DNA of 64,000 nt, taken from the NCBI GenBank assembly GCA_030549775.1, contig CM060174.1, forward strand, positions 99,650,132 to 99,714,131, given 5' to 3'. The position numbers were made by a program, and so were the translations under genes. This document shows positions 22,769-37,259 of the stretch, piece by piece (positions within the stretch are counted from its first letter, which is position 1; each line of letters begins with the position of its first letter). Under the pieces are notes generated by a model that made no database searches, was not told where the DNA came from, and was given only the letters and a program-made list of their open reading frames with translations. This DNA is from Tamarix chinensis. Its lineage: Eukaryota; Streptophyta; Magnoliopsida; Caryophyllales; Tamaricaceae.

Positions 22769-24811
22769 TATAATATTCCAAAATTTCCTCACACTATATT
22801 CTAGGTAATTAGCCTATTAATTCCACCCTAAAACCTTAATCCTTACCCACTCAACCCTTAAACATTTCTTTTCCTTTTTCTTTTAATTTCTTCTTTCACC
22901 TCACCACTCACCTTTCTCACTTGAACCCTCTTTACCCAACTGATTATGCTTATTTTTTTTTTTGTGAATAAAAAAAAATCCTACCTAAGCCTAACCCTTC
23001 ACTCCACCTCTACTATCCTTTCAAGTATGAAACATTCCATTCCCATTCCTCTATTTTTTAGGCCTAATTGCACCTTATCAAGCTCTATTTCATCCTTTCT
23101 CCATTTCGCACAACAAACCTCTATACCTTCCCATCGTCTCCCTTTATACATTTATCCAACCCTAAAATCAATACTTCTTCTTTATTTTATCTAAAATCCC
23201 TCATTTACCAAGTTTTCATGTAATTCTCCCTTTCTCTTTCTCTAGATATATCAATTATTTTCATCATGCTATAACTTTGTTTGTAGTATTATTCGTACAA
23301 ACAACGCCTACCTTGTGTTTAGCCTTCACGCTGCACCACCACCCCTTGAGCCATTATCTCATGTTGGAAACTACCACCCAATGCCTCCCAATCATGCCAT
23401 AACCCTCTACAACGTCAATAATCCATGTTGAAACCATGCCTAAGTCACTAGTTCATGTTGTACAACCCCTCCCAGCATGAATACCTCACATTTGAGTCAC
23501 CTTGCTACATCAAAGAATCAAGCAACTACCACCTAGTTGTGCCAATTCCTCACGTCGCTAACCACACCTCACTTGCGTGAGTTTTCCATGAAACCCACAA
23601 ACTTACACTCAAAAACTCATTTGCCTCATTATTTTCCTTACCCTACCAATACTATTTTTCTTTGTGTTCTAACCCCTTGTTTTTCATGACTTTTTAGGTG
23701 ATCATACAATGTTGAAGGAAGTTGATTAGGTTTTTTAATACTTAGAGATCATAATATTTTTTTGGGTATAGATACATGTTTCTAGATTATGGCCTTAATG
23801 TTATGAGTGTTTTATTAGTTTCATGAGCTTATGTAATTTCCATATGCTAAGATTGCTTAAAAATCTTAAATATGTGGTGAATTCTCTTATATTATAAGAG
23901 CACGTGAATAAGTGTATAAATTGTGATTATAGTAATGTGTTGGGGAAAATGGTTGAGGTTGGTTGATTTTGGTGATTTGGGATTAAAATGTTTACACCCT
24001 AGGGTCTTGATGGCATTTGGGGTCGTTTAAGTAAAGTAAATAATATACTTAGGTGTACTAAGTTATATGCGAGATTATTTGAGAAATTGGTTGAGTTTGG
24101 TGGATTTAGGAAATGAAAATTCAATAGATGTACACATCCAAGGCTTTATCTAAAAAGCAATCTAGAAATTTCAAGATTCAATTGAGAGAACAATCAAGGC
24201 ATAAGAAAAATTGGGGAAACAATAATGATATTTATTACATATAGCACTGGTGATAATAAGGAGAAACAAACAATCATCATTATATCACTCTATACATAAT
24301 TCTCTCAAAAACACAAGAGAATACTATAGAAGAGGGTTTTGACAGGCTTGATGGTATACTGCCATTGCTAGGATTACATACACAATCTATTTATATAAGT
24401 ACCTAACCGATACAAGAAAATGGTAGAAAACTAGAAAAATGATGGAGCATGTTAATAAAGATAGGGGTTCCATGCTTTTTCCAAAACTCTCAAATTTACC
24501 AAATAATGTAGGACCAAGGAGCAAAAATAAACACTGGTTGTGTTAACTAACAAGGGACACCTAAGTTTTCTTCCTTGGCTTCCATTTGACTCCAAACTTC
24601 TCCAAATACTTATACGCAACAATCCACACTAGGCTACATACACAAACAAGTTATGATCTCACAGTGAAAATTACAATTTGATACATTTGGAATCATTTTT
24701 GGTTGTAGGGAATTGATGTCAAAATTGAAATTTTTTACAAAAAAAATAAGCATGCCATCGTATTAATTAATATTTTTATATTAAATTTCAAATAGAATAT
24801 GTTAAGGTTTG
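22769..24811 (+). mobile_element. Giant LTR-like element, plus orientation, left part (copy 6a)
   Basis: The start TATAATATTCCAAAATTTCC is a decayed form of TGTAATACCCCAAAA. It is followed by a C-rich tract (about 22840-23650) and a TTTTTAGGTGATC segment also present in other copies. It begins exactly where copia A pol stops. Its far end is probably at 43761, beyond later insertions. The 82-codon frame at 22946-23194 is low-complexity and not considered a gene. Confidence 0.5.
24130..24640 (-). mobile_element. Copia-type LTR remnant (solo)
   Basis: On minus the segment reads like an LTR: TATATAAATAG (TATA box) near 24387-24400, later GTAATAAATATCAT (polyadenylation-type signal) near 24227-24240, and no coding sequence. 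No partner LTR is present nearby, and I could not fix the ends or a target duplication. Confidence 0.4.
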
Positions 24812-27139
24812 TGTAACACCCTAAAATTTACTAATTTTTTTTAAAATTTTTTTTGTGGAAGCTAAACATAATGTAATTGGCTGTTACTACAATATCTAGT
24901 ACGAGTCCTATTTACCATACCATTCTCGTACCAAGTATAAGGTAAAGCATAACAACAATTTAAATTACATAAAGAGGGAATAATAGGAATTCATAAAACA
25001 TAATCAAAGGTTTGGAGATAAAATTCGAGTATAATACTAATCAAAATATAATAAAAAGTCAACTCATGAAACTAAGAGTCCACAAAGTATTCGAATAAAA
25101 ACTCTAACCACTGGATAACCCGGACTCTACAACCACAACCTAACAAATAGTCACTCTTCCATAATCATATCATCAAATTTAGAGAAGTCATCAAAACAAT
25201 CAGTAGAAACATATACATCAACAACTAGGTTGTCTACTCGTAAGAATGAGCAACACACATTAAAAGGATAATCAATACTTGAGTATTAAGTAAGGTAACA
25301 AATATATATCACTAGATTAAGGCATGAAAGACATAAGAATACCTAATAAGAGAAATAAATTACATAAGTGTGCTACACATGATTAATAACTTCCAAATAT
25401 GAAACCACATTAATTATATGTAATAAGGTTATCAACAAAACAAGCTCATTAACACATTGAGCTAAAGGAACTTATAGTAACAATATTCTTCCATTTCCTT
25501 GTAAAGGAAACAAAAAAAAGGTCGTCAACCTCACTGATACTCTCACATGTAGGGTAAAACATGCATTGGTTACTAGTAAACCTCTAATAATTAAGTAGGC
25601 ATACCTCTAAAAGCCAAAGGATCGATTAGATAGAGTAGATTAATTTCCTCTACTTCTGTTAAAACCATGCAATTAAGTTTAATAATTTCAAAGTACTTGG
25701 CTCTTATTCATGTGTTTTTCCACTTTAAGTATTAATATCTTATTAATACCTTAATCAATACTCAAAAAATATTGCAAGCATTACCCAAGTTACTTAGGTC
25801 ATTGTACTTTAATTTTATTATCATTAGTTTATCATGAGATAACTTGCTTATTATGATCCCTGGTTATTATGAATTTCTTCCAACAATTGATAACATCTAA
25901 CAATTAGATTATATCACTAATAACACATTGAAAATGCTACAAGAGTATGGAAAGACATAAGAATATTCATTAGATATATAAAGGAATATTTCTCAAGGTA
26001 AAAGACCATAATATCCTTATAACCCTAATTTCACAAGTATACTATAACTTCATCCATAAGGTTTTCCAACTCACCAAAATTAATACACTAACCTAAAATA
26101 TTAATTAAAACATCATATCCAAAAATCATAACTTAACTCCAAAACTTTCACACATAAAATATTGATGCTACCCTTTCGGTTATTATTCCCAACTTAAGCC
26201 ATTTTTCATAAAATCACACTCTTTGTTTATTCATAGTTTATCAAGATAACTCACAAATCATCATCTTCATATTTTGGACTATATATTACCTCTAAAACAC
26301 CCAAATTTCCACAATTGACTAGAAGACAAAAATGCCTTTAGTTTACCTAAGCATCTCCAATTTTATTATTATCATAACTTAAGCCATCTTCATCCAAAAC
26401 TTAACATATTATTTATCAAATTTATTTTTAAAACCTAAAGTAACACAATGGAACATTTAATTTCTTTAAAAACTAAAATAAAAAATCCATTTTACCCCTA
26501 TGGTTGAGATTTTCCAAAAAAATATGCCTAGTTCTACATGTCTCCAAATACTACCAATGTTACACACATCATTTACATTATTTCCACACTAGAAATATAA
26601 TTTATAAAAATTAAAACAATCCACAACATCACCAAGGGCTACATGGCTGAGCCTTCCACCCTCATATTTGAGATTTTGACACATTACAGTAACCACCATG
26701 CATATACATAATTTAATCTACTTATCCAAATACTTAAAATTATAGTATAACATGCTATCATGCTTAGAATTTTATGACAAAGCCTAGTAAGGCATAAAAT
26801 ATAACAACTTCTCTTAAAATCATACATTTTACCAAATAAAACATGGATGTAAATTTAAGATGAATCCTATCATGATTTATAGTATAAAATACAAAAATCA
26901 CACAAACCAGCACATAAACACACAAAACACCCTAATCTAGAGATATATATTTCTAAACAGAGCTACTCTAGTCTCTTAGCACAAAAAAACTCGTAAGATC
27001 CTTCATCCACACTTTAATCACCTAAAATAATAAAAAAAAAAAAATATACAAAGAAAAAGGAAAGCATTCGAAGAGAAGAGAAATGATTAAAAGAAGTGAG
27101 AATAACTCTTAGAATTTAAAAAGTAGGAGCTTGGGAATT
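24812..27139 (-). mobile_element. Giant LTR-like element, minus orientation, first part (copy 3)
   Basis: The start TGTAACACCCTAAAATTTAC, with TAGTACGAGTCC and CTCGTACCAAGTATAAGG farther on, follows the same order as copy 1. It is interrupted at 27140 by copy 4 and seems to resume at 30910. Sequence is more diverged than copies 1 and 7, without the dyad module array. AT-rich, non-coding. Confidence 0.6.
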
Positions 27140-27547
27140 TGTAATACCCCAAAACCATAATTTAGAAATTAAAAATAAAATAAGGATTAATGGGTGAGAT
27201 TTAATTAAATATACTATTTTTAATAAAGTAATGATATTATAATAAAAATAATTAAAGTTAAAGAGGAGAAAAATAATGTAGGGATCAAATTAGTGGAGGC
27301 TAGAATAATTTATTAAACTAAAATAAATTTTCTAAATTAATAAAAAATTAATTAATTATTTTTACTAATTTTATTATTTCTAAAATTTAAAAAAAAATCC
27401 CAAAACATCCCCAACCACCTCATTTTTCTTTTTCTCCTTTTCTTTTTATTTCTTCCTTTTCTCTCTTTCTTTCCTCCCTCGCCGGCCTGGGTCTCGCCTA
27501 GCACGAACCACCCCTCTCCTCTACCCCTTCATCTCCTTTACTTCCTT

Positions 27548-28335
27548 ATGTGGCCCACTCCCTCTTTTCTTCTTTTTTTTCCTCTCACACGGCCCAGCAC
27601 AACTACCCTTATTCTTCCTTTTCTCTCCCTCTCTTTTTCCTCCCTTTCCTTTTCTGCCCTCACCCCTACCTCTAGCCCGCAGCTTGTGCACACCGCTGTC
27701 ATTTTCAGAGCTCTCCCTCCTTTCTCTCCCTCTTCCTTTCCTTTTCAACCATGTAGGGAGTGCAGCTGTCACATCCCCTACATGGTCTCCCTTCCCCTAC
27801 ACATCCCTCTCCCTCTCCCTCTCCCTCACCTATCCACTTCCCCCTGCTATCATGCCCCCTTTCGCAAACCCGTACAACTTGCCACCACTGGTCGACATCC
27901 ACCTACTCCTCCCTTTGTCCTCTTTCATCCCTTTTCCTCTTCTCCCTCCCTATGCCTATAAAATTCCCCTCACCCTCTTCTCCCCTCTCTTTTATACCTT
28001 GATTCCTTCCTATATCCCTTTCTCCCATCGCCTCTTTAGACGCCACCACCACCATTGTCGTGCCGCACCACCATCCCAACATCCTCCATTCCTCTTCCCT
28101 ACACTATCCTCCACCAAACCAGACCTCCCCTGCCCCTAACTCTCCCTCCTCTTGTCTCCCCACCTATGTAAAGTGGGTAGCTCGATCTGCCCATTTGCAC
28201 CCCTCGCCGCCTCTTGCATCGCCACCACCTCCACTACCTCCCTTTCTACCCAGAAAACCTCCCCTACCTTCTATGCCCCCATTTCCCTTTTCTCTCCCTC
28301 CTTCCTCCTCCTTTCCTCTCCTTCACTCTCAATAA
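27548..28335 (+). other. C-rich tract with overlapping low-complexity open frames (copy 4)
   Basis: Frames at 27548-27961, 27684-28139 and 28060-28335 overlap in different phases and encode Pro/Ser/Leu-rich text from CCCTCTCC repetition. None shows a domain. This is the counterpart of the GC island in copy 1 and is probably not coding. Confidence 0.5.
27956..27964 (+). promoter_or_regulatory. Candidate TATA box of copy 4
   Basis: CTATAAAAT, preceded by a pyrimidine tract, 816 bp from the element start; position agrees with copies 1, 2 and 7. Confidence 0.5.
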
Positions 28336-29914
28336 TGCCACCTATGCCGCCGACGTGAGACACCACCACCACCACCACAACCCCCTCTGACCCAAAAATC
28401 CTACCATACAAGATAAACCAACGTTCCTCCCCTTTTCCAACCCCAAAATCCCTCACCACCACCTCTATCACCCTTGTGCCGCCACCCTGACCTGCTACTC
28501 CCCCTCTAATTGTGCCCTTAACCCTTATATTTATTTATCATGATTATTTTAAATATTTTACCATTATTGAGCTTATTATTATTATTATTATTATTATCAC
28601 TAATATTTGGTTAGGAAAAATAAAAGAAAAAAGGAAAAAGATGTAGGAAGAAGGTTTAATATTTAGTGTTTCATTTTTATAGGTGAACCAAACCTTTCCC
28701 ATAAGGAGACATAGGATTTGTGCTCCAAGCCTGGTGTCCCATTAGATAAGGATATGGTTAAGGCTCGGTTTTGCTATGATTTGTATTCTCATGGGTGTAA
28801 TGATATGCATAGTGTATTATATGTGAATGCGGATATAAATGTGTGTAGTGTAGCTTGCTTTGCTTGGGGTTAAGGTAAGTTGTGTATGATTCATGATATG
28901 TGTGATATGACTTGTATTTTATGACATGCTTTTATGTAGAGTTGTTATGGTATGACATGTATGCTAGGAGGCCCTATGTGGTATTGTGAGGCTGAGGGGA
29001 TCTAAAAGAAATAAAGAGAGTGGAGTGAGTAAGGAGAAGTGGGAAAAAAGCCTAAGTACCTTATGACCTAAGGGTGGTAATATAAAGAAAAAACGATAAT
29101 AAAATAAAGAGTTGGAATAAATCTTGTATAGGAATTATAAGGCTTGTATGGGGTGGCTAGTATTTACATGGGGAAAAAGTTTATTTGGAAAAAGTTGGTT
29201 TAAGGTTTAAACATGGTGAGGAAAGAATACTTTAGGTAATTAGAGTCTTTGGGGAAGAGATAGTACGTGGGTTTGTAGAAGTGTGCATGAGAGCATAACT
29301 AGGATTTTTGGGGAAAACCCTAAGTAGGGGAGTGTTATGAGAGGGTTGATAGTGAATTTTTGGAATTATGGTTGAGATTAGAAGGGTATTTATGAAGGGT
29401 ATGAGTCAAGTGGAAATGAAGGTGGAGTATGTGTGTAAGGGGATGGTGTAAAAGAAAAGAGGAGTATTAGGGTTTTAGGGTGGCTAACTAGGGTTTCTTT
29501 ACCATATGTGAAAGGTGGAGAGCAGGGTTGTGATTTTTGTAGTGGGTTGAATGGAGTGATGGAGTGATGGTATATGATAAAAAGTGGTTAGGGCCACATA
29601 GGCTAGATGAGGGTTTCCAAGGGAAAACCCTAGTAAGTGATGGTGAACCTAGGTGGAGAAATGGAAACCGGGCCTTGACTTGCATTCATGGGGGCTTCGG
29701 ATGTATGGTGAGTAAGGTGGAAGGTGAAAAAGAGGTATTGGAGTCTTAGGGAGTGTAGAAGCCCCAAGTTATGGGATAAGGATTATTCATGGATTATAGG
29801 ATGGAATAGTGAGAATTGGAAGTCCTTTGGGGTATGTATGTCTAATAGGAAATTACTTATTGAATATGACATGAATAAAACACTAAACATTTATAGTGGA
29901 AGACTATTGAGTTA

Positions 29915-30255
29915 GGCCCATACCGATCCACCGGCGAGAATAGTGATCAGGTGCATTTTTCCCTAGAGACCTATCTACTTGCGAATAATAGTGGCTGAGT
30001 GCATTCTGCCCTGATTTTCAATCCACAGGCTATAATAGTGGGGGATTATGAACTTAGTAAACCAAACCTTAACCGATATCAAGTCATGGGAAAAATACTA
30101 ATCACTTATAGTAGAACACTATGTGAGTTGGAAGCAGACTATTCCACTGACAAGAATAATGGCTAGGAACACTTTGCCTTGGAGACCGATCCACTGACAA
30201 AAAATAGTGGCCAGGAGCATCCTACCCTAGAGTGTATTTCGATCTACCGATTATA
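29915..30255 (+). repeat. Dyad-module repeats in copy 4
   Basis: Five or so diverged units of the form GATCCACCGGCGAGAATAGT / GATCCACTGACAAAAAATAGT separated by GTGCATTTTTCCCTAGAGACC-like spacers; reverse orientation relative to the array at 5935-6612. Confidence 0.75.
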
Positions 30256-30909
30256 ATAGTGGGGTTTCTATCCTTGTATGAATATAATTATCGAGAAGTG
30301 TGAAAATGGTATTAATAGACTAAATTCTAATAATGGTGATTAATTGGAATGACTTATTGCATGCATTATCTGCCCTTTTTATGTTATGCTCTATCTTAGC
30401 CATACGGTTACCTTATCCAATACATAGCGTACTATGTACCAATCACCCATTTCATGAGTGCTACTTATTCCCACGAGCAGTGACCCCTCCTGAGCCTGTG
30501 TAGGTAGGAGATGACATTTTTGATGATTTCGATGCTAATGATGCCTTGAGTGGGACTGAGTGATGACTTGTTGTACCTGTTGTGGGGTATAAGAGGGTGT
30601 TATCCAGACTTATCCTTATCCATTTTACTATCGTTTTTATTTCCCTTGTAGTGGGCGTGTTTGTATTTAATTTTCTTTCTTTATTATCTCTAACATTTGC
30701 ATACTCTGGTTTTAGTTATGAAATGTTAAAATTTTATGGTTTTAACTAATTATTCGTGTTACTAATTTTAGTACCTTAGTATTGTGGTTAGTATGAGATT
30801 GGCCAGGGATCAATCTTATACAGATGACAGTAGTAGCACCCCCATTTTTAGTGTATGATTTTCTGTAACCAACAAAAATTTTCAATTGCACATTTTGGGG
30901 GGTGTTACA

Positions 30910-31734
30910 AAAACCCTCACAAATATTTGATCATAATTCTTTTTTGTTTAAAGAAAATCACTAAATAGTTAAAATTAATATTTTAAAATTAAGAAGATAA
31001 ATAAAAAATAAGAAGAAAATAGAAAAGGGGCTCAACACTAAGCAAGATAGTTAGGAAAAACTTTAACTAAGAGGAGAGGAGAGACGAGAGAGAAAATTTG
31101 AAAGTAGAAAATTGGCTAAGTGTAAAAATGATCAACTAAGGGAAGTGAACCCCTTATGGTTGTCAACCAAAATAGAAGAGTGGGGAAATCAAGTGGGAGG
31201 GTAGCTTGTAAGCAAAAGGAGGGATGGACATAGGTGATAGAGTGTAACAGAGTTGGTTGATGGTGATGGAGGTGATCATGGTTAGATTTTTGTTTAAATG
31301 ACCAAATACCATATGGTATATAATCATGGGGTGTGGGAAAGTTAGATTTATGAATACTTCATGTCCAAAAAAGTCAACAATGATAGACAATTTTTTAGGT
31401 AAGAAAGTCTAATAAATAGGAAAAGCAATCAAATAATTTCCAAAAATCATGAAATATTAAGAAAACATGAGGAATTAATTTAGGAGCCCAAATATATAAA
31501 AATGTTAGGCATAAAATTTTATTTGAGATCAAAAGAAGGTAAACACAATAGAAATGGTAAAAATTTATGTTAAATATGTTAAATATTTGATTATAATCCT
31601 AATTTTTAGATATGTTTGTAGCATGATATATTAAAGCATTACATCATTTTTTTTTTGTGATTTGGTGACCTTCAAGGATGAAGTTACGAGTTGAGAGTGA
31701 ATTAGGGTTTCATGAAAGTATTTTAGTCATTTCA
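30910..31734 (-). mobile_element. Probable second part of giant LTR-like copy 3
   Basis: After copy 4 ends, a GA-rich stretch (about 31060-31290, with GGAGGTGATCATGG) is followed by a weak end TTAGTCATTTCA, which recalls the GGGGTATTTCA ends of copies 0 and 2. It fits the missing end of copy 3, but the link rests on order and composition. Confidence 0.35.
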
Positions 31735-31748
31735 CCTATGTATTATTT

Positions 31749-33775
31749 TGTAACACCTTCAAAATTTACTACCAAAAAAAATTTATTTTTAAAATTTAAG
31801 TGGAAGTAAAAATGATAAATTTCGGAGATACTACTGCTATACTTAGTACCAAACTGATTTTCCTCCACCGTTCTAATACCAAATGCTAAGGCTAAAAAGA
31901 AGAGAAATATCTTTACACAAATTCAAGAAAACTAAAATAGAGTAGCGCGATAGATTAACTTGCATGAATTAAAATCCACTACTAGTGGTTACAGAATGAA
32001 AATCATTGAACAAGTTGTAAAGAAAACACCAAAATCTTTCTGGATAGTCCTATGCTCTTAACTCGAAAATAAAGCATGGATAATTCCTGTGGGATAACCT
32101 ATAAAGAACACTACCCATTGAATAGGTAGGGACCACAAAAGAAATCCTTTAGTACTATGGTACTGAGTAATCCTTTATATAGAACTAAAAGGTAGGGCTC
32201 GCATGCAACATATCAATCAAACACATGAACAATAAATTACACATATATATAGAACAAGATACACAATCATTAGCATGGACATGTACGTTAAGATCATATC
32301 TCACAAGGTTCATTCACTTAGAATTAATAGTAATTACCAAGAGAGCATCCAAACAAAGCTCTTTATAGTATAATTAAACAACCAACAACATAATCAACCA
32401 TTGTACACTACCACTCAACTCCGGGAAAGCACTAAGACCGCTACTATATCATATCAACATATCATAAGTATAATCATCATTATCTGGAATTAAGCCATTA
32501 ATTAGATATAAATTATCATAATCATCTCTTGAATTATATCCACTTAGGTTTTGGGACCCCGCTATTATAACCGGCAGACCAGGCATAAGATATGCAACTC
32601 CAGGACAAAACACACTTGGCCACTATTATAACCGGTGGATAGTAGATATATACAACTCTAGGGTAAAATGTTCCTAGCCACTATTATAATCGGTGGACCG
32701 GTACCTATGATATAATCCACATGGTCATGTTCCACTACAAATGATTAGTGTCTTTCTATTTAATTAGTACACCAATTTTATTTATTTAACTTGAGGGGGA
32801 GATCATAAACTCAGAGACACAAAGGTATACCGATTATACTTGCACATACAAGTAGCATAGTATCCTACAGACTATGAACCCAGGAATGCAAAGATACCTG
32901 GTTGTACTGGTGCACAAAGACATACAATATCCTACTGACAAGGACATTTAATCCATAAGTATGCATACCCCCTAAGTAGCTCTGTAGAGCTAAATAAAGT
33001 AAGATGTAGGGCCTAACTTGGTCATTAAGGCATAGGATGTAGGGCCTGACTTGGTCACTAAGGAAAACCAAGAAAATCTAGAAAAATTGTGGGCTAAACC
33101 ATGACCATTCTTGATCTCGAGGTCTTTCACTTTAAGTATTAGTATCTTAATTAAGGTGACCATGAGAAACACATCAATCACATACTCAATCATTTTTATT
33201 TGCTTCCATTATTATTAAGTAATCAACGATAATGTTATTATCAACGTTAACTTATATAGTTCACTAAGGCGATCCTAGGTTTCAATACTCATACTTAGGC
33301 ACCTTAGGTCAAAATGACCAAAATACCCCTAAGGCTAAGGCTACCTCTTATCATCCACATTTATCACATAATTCATTTTTATTCATCAACATGCCATAAT
33401 AGGCTAACATATCATGATTATATTATTGATTATGAAGTTAAAGTAGCCTACACACCAAATGATCATTTACACATAAACCCTAACATATGCTTCTTAAACA
33501 ATGAGTGCACATTCTCATTCATAACTAGCAATTAAGGCACGTCTTTCATGTTATGGAAATAAAATCATAACCCAACCTAATTTACCAATTTACCCCTAGA
33601 CTATGCATACTCATCGTGATACACTCTAATTTATTGAATATACCCCTAGCCTTATAATATACATGATTATACTTAAAAAGGTGATGTTAAGGCCATAAAC
33701 CCCTATTCTCTTATTTAACGTTACATTTTATTTGTTATAAAGGTTCATCAGACCAATAGCCATATTATGTGCAAA
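31749..33775 (-). mobile_element. Giant LTR-like element, minus orientation, truncated (copy 5)
   Basis: It starts TGTAACACCTTCAAAATTTAC, then ACTTAGTACCAAACTG and CCGTTCTAATACCAAATGCT, closely parallel to copies 1 and 2. It carries three dyad modules (about 32560-32720: CCACTATTATAACCGGTGGA). A GC island and GGGGTATTACA end are missing, so it is truncated somewhere before 34700. Confidence 0.65.
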
Positions 33776-33779
33776 ATTA

Positions 33780-34000
33780 CTCAATTATCCCTTCTTACTT
33801 ATAAAATTACTAAAATACTCTTCTTACTTATGAAATTATGAAAATACCCTTCTTACTTGTCAAATTACGAAAATACCCTTCTTACTTGTCAAATTACCAA
33901 AATACCCTTATTACTTATAAAATTACCAAATTACCCTTCTTACTTTTAAAAATTTTAAATTACCCTTCTTACTTGTAAAATTACCTAAATACCCCTAGTA
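33780..34000. repeat. ~30-bp tandem repeat
   Basis: About seven copies of ATACCCTTCTTACTTGT plus AAATTAC(C/G)AAA follow head to tail with small changes. They are not seen in the other copies here. Confidence 0.85.
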
Positions 34001-34698
34001 CATATAATATTAATATCTATGACCCACTTGCATCATTTAACACTACAAAACTCCTTGAGCACCAATAATCCACATCGTTCCACCCCTATTCAAACCTGCC
34101 AAATCCATTGTTCCCTCCACCAAACAATGGTCAAACTCATCAAAACACCCCTAGCTTTAGCAAGACCCACAAACCCCCCGCTTCCCTTTTGGCCAAAACC
34201 ATTGAAGCCCTCCTTTACCCCTTCGGCCATTTCCATTGATTCTCACCCCCTTAGTTTGGCACCAACAAAAGTTCCCCTCCTATTTGTTGCACAAGTGTTA
34301 CTGAATCACCTTTGAGACTTTTCCATTCGGTTTTCCCTCTATTCTTTCACACTTTGTTACTTTATCCATTCCCTAGTATATGCCTAAGTTCTAATTGTAT
34401 TTTATCATTATTTTATAGGTAAGTATATAGAGATTCTAGAGGGGGTGGGATATGATATACATGCTTAGAGAATTATGTCCTTTTCGGTAAGGATATAATT
34501 CGTTGTTAGGGTTTATGTGATAAATGTTATATATGATTGTGTATATTAAGATATTGTTACAATTATGTTTTAAATTTCATTAATGTTAATATTATGATGA
34601 GGTAATGTGATATTATATGGTGAAAAGCAAGTAAGTAAAAAAAATATGCACTTATACAATATTGTTACATTAATCCTTAAGTTCTAAGCAATAAAAAT
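34001..34698 (+). mobile_element. Giant LTR-like fragment, plus orientation (copy 6b, left part)
   Basis: A C-rich stretch (34019-34330, holding a 98-codon low-complexity frame) is followed by TTTTATAGGTAAGTATA, the counterpart of TTTTATAGGTGAACC in copy 4. The same copy appears to resume at 38999 after copy 2. The start of this copy is not resolved. Confidence 0.45.
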
Positions 34699-36839
34699 AA
34701 TAACACCCCAAAATTTACTATTTTTTTAAAAAAAAATTCTAGATATAAAGACCGTAAATTCTGGGGATACTACCGCCACACTTAGTACTAGACCAGTTCA
34801 TTTCTACCGTTCCAGTACCAAGTGCTAAGGCTAAGAAAATATTTCCATCAAACCATAACAATACATAAATCAAGGTTCACAAAAAAAATCAGAGTACCCA
34901 TGAATTATTATATAACCGAAATACGAGAGATAGTTTCTTAAAGTAGAAAGATGTCTATGATGTTAAAACTATTTCTGGAATCCATAACATAGAAAAGGGG
35001 TAATAATAATAATAATAATAGCATTGGAAGGGAAAACCGGCCAAGCCACTCTGAAGGTTAATCTAGCCCATAATCAACTCTCGCTCATGCCTGATGCCCC
35101 ATAAACATTAATATCATCAAAGAAAGCATCTCCAACCTGCAACACACCAGATGGGCCTCCTACTCGTGGGAATGAGCAACACCCATGAAAAGGGTGATTA
35201 GTACGCTATGTATTGAGTAAGGTAACCGTATACTAAGGCCAACATAAAAAATTCACACAAACAATGTATAATAATAAAAGAGTATAAAGTCCAATATAAT
35301 AATACAAAGGCAAATGAACGCTCAGGTGAAAATGTCAAAATCCAATATAGTCCAGATTAATTACTTTATTAATCCTTTATCAAATTTATTTTCACACCAT
35401 GCTCTTTATCGAGTACGGGAAACCCACTATTTTAGTCCGTGGATCCGTCTTCAAGGCACTTCAGCTCCTGGCCACTATTCTAGTCGGTGGATCGGTCACT
35501 TAAGGTACATACCCTACTACTATTATATGCCGATGGATTGGTCTGGCCCCTTTCTCGCACGGCATTCCACTGTAAGTAATTAGTGTCTTTCCCATATCTT
35601 AGCAAAATATAGGGTTTGTTTTATTGAGCTTGAGATCCTTCACTATTTTAGCTGGTGGATCGGTCACTAAGGTAACATACCCTACCAGTATTATATGCCG
35701 GCGGATCGGTCTCCAGGATACTGTAGTACCTAGCCACTATTATGTCTGTGGATTGGTCTGGGCCTGGCTAAATACTTTTCCACTTTACATTATTAATGTC
35801 TTAATTATCTTATTCAGAAATTTAAACCCTAGACATACATGGCTAACTTCCTTTACACTTATTTCCCCCAAAAGAAACCGTCTCACTCATAGTCTCATAA
35901 AGCCCTAACTAAGCCCATCCTTCTTCCCTCTTTACCAAACTTACATTAGAGTCCATCTCCCTACATATAGACCCAAGCCCACTACTTTTTCACCACCTAC
36001 CCATTCACTTCCTCACTAACACACTTTACTTCATCAGACACACACCCATCCACATACACCCCCAAATACCATACTAAACCCTAACCAACACACAAAACCC
36101 TAGATCGTCTACTATAGAACCTTATATTATTCCACGTATTATTTTTCATGCAACCCATTCAAACGCCCAAACAACCCTTTCTTCACCTTCCTCACACCTC
36201 AAATTAACTACTTATACGTAAAGTTTATCCCCATGCAAACTTTATATCCCCTATGCAAACGTGCAAATTTTTTCATGCAAAATCTTATGCTCACCTGTGA
36301 AACTCTAAATTCCCTATAAACCCTAACTCCCATGCAAACCCTAACTCCATGCAAATACAAATCCTAACTCCCCCATGCATGGTCATATAATACTTAGATC
36401 AACCTCACATTATTTCACTCCTTACCATCATATCACACAACCTAACATGCATGTCTTATGGGTCATACCATATCACAATAAAAACACAACTTTACATACT
36501 TTACGCATGCCATAAAATATCGCATGGCAAGCAAGGCATGTAAAACACATTACACACAAATGACCTTAGTTAGACCCTTACCAAAAACGTCACCGGTCTT
36601 GGAGCACGCTCCTATGCCTCTTTAGAGCTTTGACTAGTCTCACCTATTATAAGGAAAAAACTAGAATTAGATTCCCTCCTAAAAATACTATTATTTACTA
36701 ACTTATCCTAAGACTAGGATTTTTAATAAAATAATACTATAGAAAATAACTAGTAATAATATTAATATGATTCAAAGCTGATGGTGAGATAAGGGCTTCA
36801 ATCCTTCACCAAAATAATGCTAATAATATCATTAGGGCA

Positions 36840-36848
36840 TTATTAATA

Positions 36849-36881
<33 letters not shown>

Positions 36882-37169
36882 GAAATAATAATCAGAATTA
36901 CCAAATAATAATAATAATATTAATAATAATGATGACTTAATCCGAAAGTAATATAAGGTAGGGTTTTCAACTCTACCCTAAAATAGTAAAAGTACCATTA
37001 GTAATAATAATATTATTATTAACACATATTACTTATAATGATATTAATAATTATAATGATAATAATATTAATATCAATAATAGTAGTAATAATAATATTA
37101 ATACTAAAAATAGTAGTAATCGCACCATTTAAGTAAAATAGGGCTTCATCCCTCTAAATAGATAATAGA

Positions 37170-37259
<90 letters not shown>

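Larger units (their letters stand above)
27140..30909 (+). mobile_element. Giant LTR-like element, plus orientation (copy 4, ~3.8 kb)
   Basis: It runs from TGTAATACCCCAAAA to TTTTGGGGGGTGTTACA, the reverse of copy 1. Inside, in order: AT-rich start, C-rich tract (27400-28520), TATA-like box 816 bp in, ATT repeats, a CTCCAAGCCTGGTG segment (the reverse of the GGAGCACGCTCC region of copy 1), dyad modules (29915-30255) and a conserved TACTTATTCCCACGAG segment (about 30460). No matching 5-bp flanks were found (GAATT versus AAAAC). It appears inserted into copy 3. Confidence 0.75.
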
